The translations under genes and the position numbers were made by a program. Shown here one piece after another: positions 35,951 to 44,711 of a stretch of DNA of 64,000 bases. The first letter of the stretch is position 1. Each line of letters opens with the position of its first letter. Source of the stretch: RI-106 sp964496875 (GTDB lineage Bacteria > Cyanobacteriota > Vampirovibrionia > Obscuribacterales > Obscuribacteraceae); NCBI GenBank assembly GCA_964496875.1, contig CAZCBH010000015.1:10126-74125 (forward strand), read 5' to 3'. The notes under the pieces were generated by a model. It did no database searches. It worked only from the letters and a program-made list of their open reading frames with translations, and was not told where the DNA came from.

Positions 35951-36065
35951 TCATATATACGTAATATTGTCGAAGGAGAGGTGCAAAAATCGCCCTTCTG
36001 TAGGACAATCTTTATAACTGACTCAAAAATATTTCAACCACTCAGGTATCTCTGGAGATCTAGGC

Positions 36066-36995
36066 ATGGGCTACACCAAAGAATTCACTAAACACCTCAC
36101 TGAAGAACGCAACGAAAAGACGATGGATCTCGATTTGCTCAATACCATCGAGTTGGTAGAGCGTATCCAGGCAGAGGACCTGATCGTTGCCGAGAAGGTG
36201 AAGGAGAACATCCCGGAGATTGCCCAGGCTGTCGATGTCATTACCGAGAAGTTGCGGCTCGGCGGTCGTCTGATTTATTTCGGCGCCGGCACCAGTGGAC
36301 GGATCGGTGTGCTGGATGCCGCCGAATGCCCCCCTACTTTCGGTGTTACCGCTGACCAGGTCCAGGCTTATATCGCCGGTGGCAAAGAAGCCATGTTCCA
36401 CGCTTTCGAGAGCGCCGAGGACCTCAAAGAGCTGGGCGCCAAAGATGCAGTCGCCGCCGGAATCACCGCTAATGATGCCGTGGTTGGTGTCACTGCCAGT
36501 GCCAGGACACCATATGTGTTCGGTGCTCTGGAAAAAGCCAGAGAGGTAGGAGCCGCTACCATTGTGGTTCTCAATACTTATAACGAAGAGCTGGCTTCTA
36601 AGTCTGATATCGCCATCACTTGCCTGGTCGGACCGGAGGCTCTCTCCGGGTGCACCCGGATGAAATCGGGTACCGCGCAGAAAATGATCCTGAACTTGCT
36701 CTCCACCTGTTCGATGGTGAGACTGGGCAAGGTCTATGAAAACTTGATGGTCGACCTCCAGCCTACCAACGATAAGCTTCGTGAAAGAGCGGTTTCGATT
36801 ATCTCTTTATTGGGAGAAGTACCCAGGCATCTGGCCGAGGGTGCTCTTGTCTCTTCGCACGATCGGGCCAAGACCGCCATCCTGATGGTTAAAAGAAAAA
36901 TCGGTAGAGTTCAGGCTGAGGAGTTGCTGGACAGATGCTGTGGTTCGCTCCGAAAGGCTCTTGTTGAAGTTATTCATACCGAAGAAGTCTCCTGA
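36066..36995 (+). CDS. murQ: N-acetylmuramic acid 6-phosphate etherase
   Basis: This encodes 309 residues. The SIS-type sugar phosphate fold carries the MurQ signature RLIYFGAGTSGRIGVLDAAECPPTFG and SGCTRMKSGTAQKMILNLLST. It cleaves the lactyl ether of MurNAc-6-phosphate to give GlcNAc-6-phosphate and lactate, in peptidoglycan recycling. No murein transporter or anhydro-MurNAc kinase lies next to it. GGAG lies about 9 nt upstream of the ATG, and a stem-loop terminator follows the stop. Confidence 0.96.
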   Translation: MGYTKEFTKHLTEERNEKTMDLDLLNTIELVERIQAEDLIVAEKVKENIPEIAQAVDVITEKLRLGGRLIYFGAGTSGRIGVLDAAECPPTFGVTADQVQAYIAGGKEAMFHAFESAEDLKELGAKDAVAAGITANDAVVGVTASARTPYVFGALEKAREVGAATIVVLNTYNEELASKSDIAITCLVGPEALSGCTRMKSGTAQKMILNLLSTCSMVRLGKVYENLMVDLQPTNDKLRERAVSIISLLGEVPRHLAEGALVSSHDRAKTAILMVKRKIGRVQAEELLDRCCGSLRKALVEVIHTEEVS

Positions 36996-37031
36996 TTCGG
37001 TATATTTTCTGAAAAGAATTATCGAGGCTCT

Positions 37032-37059
37032 GGCTCCGTATGTGGTGCCGGAGCCTTTT
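37032..37059 (+). terminator. intrinsic terminator after murQ
   Basis: 7-bp arms GGCTCCG and CGGAGCC flank a 10-nt loop and are followed by TTTTA. It lies 37 bp after the murQ stop and overlaps the end of the convergent gene at 37058. Confidence 0.75.
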
Positions 37060-37342
37060 AACTAGTTTCAGCCTCTTCGCTGGAATAAATGCGCTGACGA
37101 CACTCGGCACAAAAGACTCGCAGAGAGTTCTGGCGGAAGTATCTCACCTCTTCCCATTTGCGGTTGTAGCTTATATACATGCGATCATCCGAGAGCCCTC
37201 GATAGGCAATGTGCACAGCGCCGCCGCAACAGGCGGTGACCGATTCAGGCTCGTGATCGTCTTCGCCCGATTCAGCTTTTCGACCGAGCAGGCCGTTTAT
37301 GTAGGACTTCAGTTTTTTGAAGCTCTGGGGAAGGTTCGTCAT
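37058..37342 (-). CDS. small Cys-containing protein coupled to histidine kinase, hypothetical
   Basis: This encodes 94 residues. A basic helical N-terminus precedes CCGG in the middle and CAEC near the C-terminus, a spacing that could hold a zinc ion. No family is recognised. It overlaps the end of the histidine kinase gene by 4 bp, so it is translationally coupled and may modulate or report on the kinase. It is one of several unrelated short CxxC proteins in the window. Confidence 0.6.
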   Translation of the reverse strand: MTNLPQSFKKLKSYINGLLGRKAESGEDDHEPESVTACCGGAVHIAYRGLSDDRMYISYNRKWEEVRYFRQNSLRVFCAECRQRIYSSEEAETS

Positions 37343-38883
37343 GGTCTTTCGCTGCCGTTATTATCGTTGCGGCTCGATTTCTCGAACCTTGGTAAAACGA
37401 TGGAAAAAGTCGAGCCCTGACCAAGGGTCGATTCTACCTCGACATTGCCATGGTGTCTGGCTACTATCTCGCGAGTGATGGCAAGACCGAGACCGGAGCC
37501 TCCGGCTTCTCTGGTTCTTGATTTTTCGCCGCGATAGAAACGATCGAATATCCTGTTGATATCTTCCGGGGAGATACCGGCACCGGTGTCTTTGATCGTT
37601 ATCCTGAGCCGATTGCCGTGATCTGATTGAGCCGAAAGATTGATCCTTCCACCAGCGGGGGTGTAGTTGACTGCGTTCGTCAGTAGATTGACGATTGCCC
37701 TCAGGAGCTGGATGCCGTTCCCGCGAATTTTCAATGCTGAGGCTTCAGTTCCCTCCGGCAGATCTACTTTGAGTACGAGTTCTTTTTTCTCTGCCTGGAC
37801 CCGCACTTGATCTACCGCTTCTTCGATGATCTGATTTATATCTACTTCGTCCTGCCATTCTGCCGGAGCAGTGTTGTCCAATTTCGAGATGTCGAGCAGG
37901 TCGGTAAGCAAGCTGCGCTGTCGGTCTACCAAGCGTTCTAAAGAGGCCAGAAATTGATCTCTCAGTTTTGGATCGTTTACAGCCCCTGCTTGCAGCGCTT
38001 CGACCACGGAACCTATCGCCATCACCGGTGTTTTCAATTCGTGGGAGGCGTTGGAGATGAACTCCTGGCGCAGCTTTTCTTCTTCGCGCAGGCGACCGAT
38101 CATCTGGTTGAAAGAGAGGCTGAGTTCGCCTATCTCGTCCCGACGCCTGACTGGAAGAAAGGTCGACATATCGCCGGAGATAGATATCTCTTTGGCCATA
38201 TTGCTCATCTCTTTGACCGGGCGGTTGAAGCGCTCTGCCAGCCACAAGCTGATCAGGACAGTGAGAATACCGGTGGCAAGTATGATCTCTAGAAAGATTA
38301 TCAGATCTCTTGAAAGGCGCTGCTCTACCTCGGTCAGGGGAACTCCCACTCTGATCACACCGGATGTGACACCAGCGGAACGGACAGGATAGGCGACATA
38401 GAGCCAGTTGGTGTTGGTGGCAGGGCTGCTGCGCTTATTGACGGCGATGATGCCTGCCAGAGCATCGTTTATCTCTGATTCGTTCGAGATATTCTCCCGC
38501 TTAGGCGCATGCTTACTGGTGTTTTCCGAAGACTTCTTGGCAACGGCCTCTTCGCCGGAGGAGTCCGCCAGGACATGACCGTCACGGTCTACCACTGTTA
38601 TCGATACACCGAGTTTAGTTGCACGTCTATCAACCGCCTTTTGAATTCTCTGTCTGGCGGTCTTGGAATCCAGCTCCAGATCGTTGTCTATCTCCAGGGC
38701 GAGATTCACCGCTTCCACTTCTAGAGAGTTTCTCAGGTCCGTAATAGATTCGTTCTTGATGGTGAAAAGTGCCCAGAAGGTGACGGCCACCAGGGCGATG
38801 GTGATAATCAGGAGATAGGTGATCAGGAGCTGGTTGGCCAGGCTGCTGAATAACCATTGATAGAGTTTTTTAAGAGCAGGCAT
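37339..38883 (-). CDS. HAMP-domain sensor histidine kinase
   Basis: This encodes 514 residues. A first membrane helix (residues ~17-40) and a second (~195-215) enclose a periplasmic sensor region of about 150 residues. HAMP follows (RRDEIGELSLSFNQMIGRLREEEK), then the HisKA H-box SNASHELKTPV, N-box NLLTNAVNYTPAGG, and G-boxes DTGAGISPED and GGSGLGLAI. It should autophosphorylate on the H-box His and signal to a response regulator; none is encoded next to it, so its partner is elsewhere. Confidence 0.93.
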   Translation of the reverse strand: MPALKKLYQWLFSSLANQLLITYLLIITIALVAVTFWALFTIKNESITDLRNSLEVEAVNLALEIDNDLELDSKTARQRIQKAVDRRATKLGVSITVVDRDGHVLADSSGEEAVAKKSSENTSKHAPKRENISNESEINDALAGIIAVNKRSSPATNTNWLYVAYPVRSAGVTSGVIRVGVPLTEVEQRLSRDLIIFLEIILATGILTVLISLWLAERFNRPVKEMSNMAKEISISGDMSTFLPVRRRDEIGELSLSFNQMIGRLREEEKLRQEFISNASHELKTPVMAIGSVVEALQAGAVNDPKLRDQFLASLERLVDRQRSLLTDLLDISKLDNTAPAEWQDEVDINQIIEEAVDQVRVQAEKKELVLKVDLPEGTEASALKIRGNGIQLLRAIVNLLTNAVNYTPAGGRINLSAQSDHGNRLRITIKDTGAGISPEDINRIFDRFYRGEKSRTREAGGSGLGLAITREIVARHHGNVEVESTLGQGSTFSIVLPRFEKSSRNDNNGSERP

Positions 38884-39141
38884 CGATCTAGATATTAATA
38901 CGCTTCTATTTTCTCACCGAATTTTTACGCATGGTCTAATGTTTTGACCTTTCTCTTTGAAACTGGTTCAAGGCTTTATCGCCCGGGAAATAGGGTTTTT
39001 TGAGTGGCCAAGACATTAATCAACGTTCCAGAAGCCTTAAGACAAATTGACCTTTTATGTGGGAAACTGTCATTTGAGACTATAATTCCCATTCTAAGGG
39101 AATTACAGTGTTCCGGTCATCCACGGGGAGGTCCATCCATA

Positions 39142-39465
39142 ATGTCTGCGGTGGCAAATGTAACCGACTCAACTTTCGAGGCTGAGGTCTTGAAAGCTGA
39201 CGTTCCAGTATTGGTAGACTTTTGGGCTCCTTGGTGCGGTCCTTGTAAGGCGGTGGCTCCCATCGTCGAGGATCTGTCCAAGGACTTTGAAGGTAAAATC
39301 AAGGTAGTCAAGCTGAATACCGATGAGAATCCGAAAACAGCTCAGGCATACCACATCCGAGGAATTCCCAGCCTCTATCTGTTCAAGTCTGGTCAAGTTG
39401 TTGAACAGGTGGTCGGTGCGGTTCCGAAATCTAAGCTGACATCAGCTATCAACAAGCACGTATAA
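39142..39465 (+). CDS. trxA: thioredoxin
   Basis: This encodes 107 residues, classic thioredoxin size. It has active site WAPWCGPCK, cis-Pro in IRGIPSLYLF, and Asp in the buried position (VLVDFWA). It reduces protein disulfides in the cytoplasm. The start is ATG 39142 with GGGGAGG 10 nt upstream; the frame is open from 39004, but the extra 46 residues match nothing. A TATAAT at 39081-39086 could be its -10 box. Confidence 0.95.
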   Translation: MSAVANVTDSTFEAEVLKADVPVLVDFWAPWCGPCKAVAPIVEDLSKDFEGKIKVVKLNTDENPKTAQAYHIRGIPSLYLFKSGQVVEQVVGAVPKSKLTSAINKHV

Positions 39466-39584
39466 CCGGACGAGAAGTCTATCGACGATTAGGCGGTCGA
39501 CGGTAATGGTGGCAATGATTCTGAAGATTCGGACGGTCTGCTCCGAATTTGTATATCGTTCTTTGATTTGAAAAGGAGATCAAG

Positions 39585-40139
39585 ATGGAGTACTTGAAAC
39601 GCACGGCAATAGGTCTGATGGCGTTGACGGTTGTGGGTACCGGTCTATCCGTGAGCCTCTCAGTGGCAGCTCCCGAAGCTGCCGTGGCCAAGTCCCGCAA
39701 GAAGAAAGCCAGTGCCAGGAAGAACAACATCGTGCGCGTGGCTCAGAAAGATGGTTCCTACACCACCTTGATCGAAGCCATCAACAAAGCCGGACTTGCC
39801 GGAACGTTGGCCGCTGGTGGTCCTTTCACGGTCTTTGCTCCCAGCAATGCCGCTTTCGCCAAGCTGCCCAAGTCCGAAGTAGAAGAGCTGCTCTCTGATC
39901 GCGATAAGCTGAGGGAAGTGCTCAAATACCACGTCGTCAAAGGTAGGGTCTCTGCCGAAGACCTCGCTCAGAAGCGCTCTATTCCTACTCTCCAGGGCGA
40001 GTTCTTGATGATCGACTCCAAAGATGATGGTGGCACTATCGTCGTTGACGGTGCTATCGTTACCAAGCCGGACATTAAAGCCGGCAACGGTATCATCCAC
40101 GAAATCGACTTTCTGCTGGTGCCTGAGCGCGGCAAATAA
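39585..40139 (+). CDS. exported fasciclin-domain protein
   Basis: This encodes 184 residues. A signal peptide (cleavage near AVAKS, about residue 36) is followed by a Lys-rich stretch and one complete FAS1 domain: TLIEAINKAGLAGTLAAGGPFTVFAPSNAAFAKLP, YHVVKGRVSAEDL and the C-terminal NGIIHEIDFLLVP. FAS1 domains mediate adhesion in exported proteins. AAGGAG lies 7 nt before the ATG. A good terminator follows. Confidence 0.93.
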   Translation: MEYLKRTAIGLMALTVVGTGLSVSLSVAAPEAAVAKSRKKKASARKNNIVRVAQKDGSYTTLIEAINKAGLAGTLAAGGPFTVFAPSNAAFAKLPKSEVEELLSDRDKLREVLKYHVVKGRVSAEDLAQKRSIPTLQGEFLMIDSKDDGGTIVVDGAIVTKPDIKAGNGIIHEIDFLLVPERGK

Positions 40140-40200
40140 ATTGGCGATTTCAAATTGATTTTCGATTTTTCGTGCAGAGAATCGAACTCTATGTAAATAT

Positions 40201-40233
40201 AGAAGGTAGGCTTAGCGGTCTGCCTTCTTTTTT
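40201..40233 (+). terminator. intrinsic terminator after fasciclin gene
   Basis: An 11-bp stem including two G-T pairs (AGAAGGTAGGC and GTCTGCCTTCT) with a 6-nt loop is followed by five T. It lies 62 bp after the stop at 40139 and before the next gene at 40251. Confidence 0.8.
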
Positions 40234-40250
40234 CAGGGGTACTTAATTCG

Positions 40251-40742
40251 ATGAAAGAGATTGTGATCGGATTCATCATAGCGCTTGTCATAGGCGCTGC
40301 CTGGAACGGCATGCGCACTAATGTGCAGCCGTTAGGTGCCGAGCAGGGCGCCATGCAACCGGGACTGGTGGGCCAGGAGCTTATCGCCGAGGTGGATGCG
40401 GGTATGTTTCAGGGCTATGTGAAAGATGCCCATGAGCCCGTTCTGGTCGAGTTCTACACCGATACTTGTTCTATATGCAAAACCATGGCGCCGGTGCTGG
40501 GCAAGCTTGCCATCCAGGGTCAGAATGTAATCCGGCTCTGCAAAATCAATGCCGAGAAAAACCAGAGTCTGGCAGAGCAATACAACATCCAGGGGGTCCC
40601 TACCTTTGTGCTGTTCAAAGATGGCTCTATGCAGGATTCGACCGCCGGCGGCATGAACGAGGACGAGATGAGGGCCTGGCTTCTGAATTATGGAGTCGAG
40701 ATTCCCAGGGCAGAGGCCTCTCCCGGGTCCCCGGAAGGCTAG
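40251..40742 (+). CDS. membrane-anchored thioredoxin-fold protein
   Basis: This encodes 163 residues. An N-terminal hydrophobic segment (residues 4-22, IVIGFIIALVIGAAWNG) serves as membrane anchor or signal. The thioredoxin fold has the non-standard active site YTDTCSICKTMAP and cis-Pro region IQGVPTFVLF. CSIC instead of CGPC points to a different redox potential. It is likely a periplasm-facing disulfide reductase or oxidase; the partner is unknown. It follows a terminator, so it has its own promoter. Confidence 0.85.
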   Translation: MKEIVIGFIIALVIGAAWNGMRTNVQPLGAEQGAMQPGLVGQELIAEVDAGMFQGYVKDAHEPVLVEFYTDTCSICKTMAPVLGKLAIQGQNVIRLCKINAEKNQSLAEQYNIQGVPTFVLFKDGSMQDSTAGGMNEDEMRAWLLNYGVEIPRAEASPGSPEG

Positions 40743-40894
40743 AATAGATATTCAGGGTTTACCCGGGTCGATTCGAAGGTAATAGCCAGGCGACGGTGAG
40801 GTGTCGGGGATTTATCATTGGATAAACCGGGCAAACTGGGCACATATATAGTGAAAATGGCTTTTTATAGATAATGTGATTCAATGAAATTGAT

Positions 40895-41122
40895 ATGAAA
40901 GCGTACATCATCACCTTTATAGTCGTTCTCTGTTTCACCACGGTCATGGCGGGCTCGCCCAATGCGAGAAGCTATAAGGGTGTCGGTGTTTCCGAGGTGA
41001 ATATCAACGATGATGCCGCTCTGCCGGCCGCCAAACAGGAAGGTCTGGTCGGTGAGCTTATTCTTGTCGATATGGACCGACCCCATTTCGGCACGGGACG
41101 GGTGAAAGATACGGCGACGTGA
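40895..41122 (+). CDS. small exported protein, hypothetical
   Basis: This encodes 75 residues. A signal peptide (MKAYIITFIVVLCFTTVMAG) precedes a short mature part with no motif. Composition is typical of exported proteins. No family is recognised. It lies 100 bp before the triple-AAA protease gene on the same strand; a short 6-bp stem (41134-41151) separates them, so co-transcription is uncertain. Confidence 0.5.
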   Translation: MKAYIITFIVVLCFTTVMAGSPNARSYKGVGVSEVNINDDAALPAAKQEGLVGELILVDMDRPHFGTGRVKDTAT

Positions 41123-41222
41123 TGTAAAGCCGACTTCCCGATGTTGGGAAGATTCTAGGGTCAGGTTGGCTCTAAGGCTTTTCTAAACGGTTATATACAG
41201 GACAAATCAGGACACAGCAATC

Positions 41223-44200
41223 ATGAAAAATTGGGCTCGGTGGACATTACTCATTATCTGGACTCTGGGCCTGATTCTCACCGCTCAGTTCTGGAATCCA
41301 TTTGCCTCCTTCCCGGCTTTGCTCAAGTACACCGTGGTGGTCACCATGGGGGCGGCGCTCTTTGGGCTTTTCATAATCCTGATGCAGTTCTGGGTGCTGG
41401 TCAATATCATCTTTCCGTTGCCTCCCCGGGCGGACGCCAAGGCCCCTAAGCCTTTTGGCAAGCGCTTTTTCCCTTTTCTCTACAAAGAGCCTCCCATAAA
41501 TCCCCGGGCGCCTCAGACCCTGGATGAACTCATCGGTCAGGAACGGGCTCGGATCGAGATCAAAGAAGTTATCGATATTCTGCAAGATTCTTCTCGTTAC
41601 GAAGACTCCGGGGCCGAAGTGCCTAAGGGTATGCTCTTCGTCGGTCCTCCCGGAGTGGGCAAGACTCTTTTCGCTCGCGCTATAGCCAACGAGATAGGGG
41701 TTCCTTTCTATGTGGTCGATGGTGGCAGTTTCAGTGGTGTCATCTTCGGTCTTGGAGTGTTGAAGCTGAAGATGCTCTTCTCCAAATTAAGAGGACACGA
41801 GAAGTCGATTCTTTTTATAGATGAGATCGAATCGATGGGGTCGAGGCGTCAACAGGACCGGGGCTTTGGTGCCCAATCGGACATGAACATGACGCTCAAT
41901 ACGTTGCTTACCGAAATGGACGGCTTTCGATCCTCGAATATGATGGTTATCGGTGCCACCAATAACGATGGCATGCTCGATCCGGCTTTGATGCGCGCCG
42001 GCAGAATGTCCCGCCGCATATACTTTCAGTTGCCCACCGAAGCCGAGCGTGGAGAGCTGTTTCGCTATTATCTGGGTAAGGTCGCTTGTGACCCCGAACT
42101 GGACTATAAAGAGATGGTTGAGATGACCGCCAATTACTCTCCGGCGGACATAGCCAATGTAGTCAATGAAGCGGCTCTGCTTTCTCGCCGTCCCGGTGGT
42201 CCTAATCGCGTCACCATGCAGACTATAAAAGATGCCATGGACAATATCGCCATCGGTCTCGAGCGCAGCCTCACATCCGGTGTCGAGTTAATTACTCACG
42301 ATCCATCCATAAGACTCGACGATGTGGTCGGTATCGATGATTGCAAGCAGGACATCCAGGAGCTAATTGACTTTCTGAAGCGAGGCGAAGAGCTTAAAAG
42401 TATCGGTGCCAAGCTGCCCAAAGGGGTGATGATGGTCGGACCTCCCGGGGTCGGTAAGACCATGCTGGCCAAAGCCATTGCCAATGAAGCGGGAGTGCCC
42501 TTCTATGGGGTTTCTGCTACTTTCTTCCAGAGTATGTTTCGCGGCGAAGGTGCAGGAAGAATTCGCAACCTTTACAGTCAGGCGCGTAAGAGCCCTGCCG
42601 CCATCGTCTTTATAGACGAGATCGACGCTCTGGGCGGCACCATGACCGACAGCGGCAGCAACCGCACCCAGGAGCTCAATCAGATATTGATCGAACTCGA
42701 TGGTATAGGTGGTCATGCCAATGTCATCACCATCGGTGCCACTAATATAGAAGACAGTCTTGATCCTGCCTTTATGCGCTCCGGCAGATTTGATCGCAAA
42801 ATCTATTTCGGTCTGCCTGACAAAGATGCTCGAAAAGTACTGTTTGAGCGCTATTTGAAAAAGGTGAAAGTCGAAGAAGATATCAATTTTGAAGAACTTT
42901 CCAAGGTCTCTTTCAACTTTTCCGGTGCCGATGTGGCTGCTTGTGTGAACGAAGCGGCGATTCAAGCGGTGCGCAACGGCAGAAAGAAAATCAATTTTGA
43001 AGATCTGGAGGAAGCCACCAGAAGAATCGCCGTTGATGCCGGTCATAAGCTAAATACGGCCGGCATGAATCTATCTAAGGTTCCAGATCTTAATGTGAAG
43101 CTCAACGATGTCAAAGGCATGGATGAGGCTAAAGCTGAAGCTGAAGAGGTGGTGGCATTGCTTAAGAATGCTGATCTCGTTCAAAAAAGCGGCTTGAAGT
43201 CTCCTCATGGTGTGCTTCTTGTCGGTCCCCCCGGGACCGGTAAGACCATGCTTGCCAAAGCAATTGCCAACGAGGCAGGCGTTGCTTTCTATGCTCTTTC
43301 CGGAACGGATTTCGTGCAGATGTGGGTAGGACTGGGAGCCAAGCGGGTTCGGGCTGTCTATGAGCAGGCCAGACGCAGCGGCAAGCCGGCGATAGTATTT
43401 ATAGATGAGATTGACGCTGTCGGTGGTCACCGGGTTCGTGATCGTGGCTTTGGCGGTCAGACCGAGCACAACAACACTCTTAACCAGTTGCTGGTCGAGA
43501 TGGATGGTTTCGGCAGGCACAAAGTCCTCACCATCGGTGCTACCAATAATCCGAAGGCTCTAGATAAAGCATTATTGAGAGCAGGACGATTCGACCGGCG
43601 CATCGATGTACCTCTACCCAACTTAGAGGGACGAGAGGCTATTCTCAATCATCACATTAAAGACCTTACGCTGGACACAACGGTCAATCTTCTAGAGATT
43701 GCCAGGATGACGGTTTTCAACTCCGGTGCAGACCTGGCAAATATCGTCAACGAAGCCGGATTGATTGCTGTTCGGCATGGCCGATTGAAGCTCAACCAGG
43801 TGGACATTATTCAAGCGATTCAGCGAGTGCATTTCGGAATGCACCGAAGTCAGAATATTGTTCTCGAAGATCTCTGGGCTACTGCCTATCATGAAGCTGG
43901 TCATACCATCGTTTCTTTCTTGAGAAATCGAATGGATCGTATTCAGGTGGTGACGATCATTCCCAGCGGATACGCGCTTGGATACATGTGGTCCGTGGCT
44001 AAAGACGACTATTACCATCACTCCAAAGGCAAGGCCGAGTTGATGACCGACATCGAAGTCTCGCTTGGCGGTATGGTTGCCGAGCGTCTGCAAAAGGGTG
44101 AAAATACCCAGGGCGTTTTCGGCGATCTGGAGAATGTGGCCGGTGTGGCAAGGGACATGGTGCGTCGGTTTGGAATGGGCTCTTTCCCGCTCAATACCAG

Positions 44201-44711
44201 TACGGCTTTTGGGGAGTATAACGAAGATAAGGCTTCTCCAGAGACCGAGTTGCGAATTGAAACCGAGACCATGGAGATTGTGCGGGATTGCATGAAGACA
44301 GTGGAGGGCTTACTTAGCTCCCGCCGCAAAGAACTCGATCAGCTCGCTGCCGCCTTGGTAGAGAAAGAGACGCTCTATTACAGGGACATAGTCTCGATTC
44401 TGGAGCCGACTAAGACCGACTCTCAGATTGAAGAAGAGATCAAAGCGCTATCCGAGCGTAAGCTGGTCGGTAAGAAGCCTGCTATCAACATGGACTTTCT
44501 TTCCAGTTTAGCGACCATCGCCCAGGGACGTGGCGGCAAGGGCTCAGATGGCTCCGGCGGAGGCAATGGTGGAAACGGTGGAGGCAGCTCTGATACTGAC
44601 CCTGCCAGTGGTGCGTCAAACAATCGAGCCCTTCCGGGTTCTGATCTTACTTCGGGCTCGGATTCGGGAACGGGAACGGGTTCATTAAGTGATGGCGGTG
44701 GTGATTCCTAG
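41223..44711 (+). CDS. FtsH-like membrane metalloprotease with three tandem AAA+ modules
   Basis: This encodes 1162 residues against about 610-650 for FtsH. Two membrane helices (residues ~7-25 and ~36-62) precede three AAA+ modules. Walker A GPPGVGKT/GPPGTGKT begins at Gly141, Gly406 and Gly668; Walker B Asp-Glu is at 200-201, 465-466 and 728-729. Each keeps a sensor Asn (IGATN) and both arginine-finger Arg residues (MRAGRMSR, MRSGRFDR, LRAGRFDR). An M41 peptidase follows: HEAGH at 890-894 and the probable third zinc ligand Asp968 in FGDLENVAG. Pore loops differ (VIFG, MFRG, MWVG); only the third resembles FtsH. A Gly/Ser-rich tail ends the protein. It should degrade membrane or cytoplasmic proteins using ATP. 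Confidence 0.95.
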   Translation: MKNWARWTLLIIWTLGLILTAQFWNPFASFPALLKYTVVVTMGAALFGLFIILMQFWVLVNIIFPLPPRADAKAPKPFGKRFFPFLYKEPPINPRAPQTLDELIGQERARIEIKEVIDILQDSSRYEDSGAEVPKGMLFVGPPGVGKTLFARAIANEIGVPFYVVDGGSFSGVIFGLGVLKLKMLFSKLRGHEKSILFIDEIESMGSRRQQDRGFGAQSDMNMTLNTLLTEMDGFRSSNMMVIGATNNDGMLDPALMRAGRMSRRIYFQLPTEAERGELFRYYLGKVACDPELDYKEMVEMTANYSPADIANVVNEAALLSRRPGGPNRVTMQTIKDAMDNIAIGLERSLTSGVELITHDPSIRLDDVVGIDDCKQDIQELIDFLKRGEELKSIGAKLPKGVMMVGPPGVGKTMLAKAIANEAGVPFYGVSATFFQSMFRGEGAGRIRNLYSQARKSPAAIVFIDEIDALGGTMTDSGSNRTQELNQILIELDGIGGHANVITIGATNIEDSLDPAFMRSGRFDRKIYFGLPDKDARKVLFERYLKKVKVEEDINFEELSKVSFNFSGADVAACVNEAAIQAVRNGRKKINFEDLEEATRRIAVDAGHKLNTAGMNLSKVPDLNVKLNDVKGMDEAKAEAEEVVALLKNADLVQKSGLKSPHGVLLVGPPGTGKTMLAKAIANEAGVAFYALSGTDFVQMWVGLGAKRVRAVYEQARRSGKPAIVFIDEIDAVGGHRVRDRGFGGQTEHNNTLNQLLVEMDGFGRHKVLTIGATNNPKALDKALLRAGRFDRRIDVPLPNLEGREAILNHHIKDLTLDTTVNLLEIARMTVFNSGADLANIVNEAGLIAVRHGRLKLNQVDIIQAIQRVHFGMHRSQNIVLEDLWATAYHEAGHTIVSFLRNRMDRIQVVTIIPSGYALGYMWSVAKDDYYHHSKGKAELMTDIEVSLGGMVAERLQKGENTQGVFGDLENVAGVARDMVRRFGMGSFPLNTSTAFGEYNEDKASPETELRIETETMEIVRDCMKTVEGLLSSRRKELDQLAAALVEKETLYYRDIVSILEPTKTDSQIEEEIKALSERKLVGKKPAINMDFLSSLATIAQGRGGKGSDGSGGGNGGNGGGSSDTDPASGASNNRALPGSDLTSGSDSGTGTGSLSDGGGDS

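Noticed and set aside
35960..36020. Terminator after the dihydropyrimidinase gene
   Set aside because: The inverted repeat (ATTGTC/GACAAT) has interruptions, a large loop and no T-tract.
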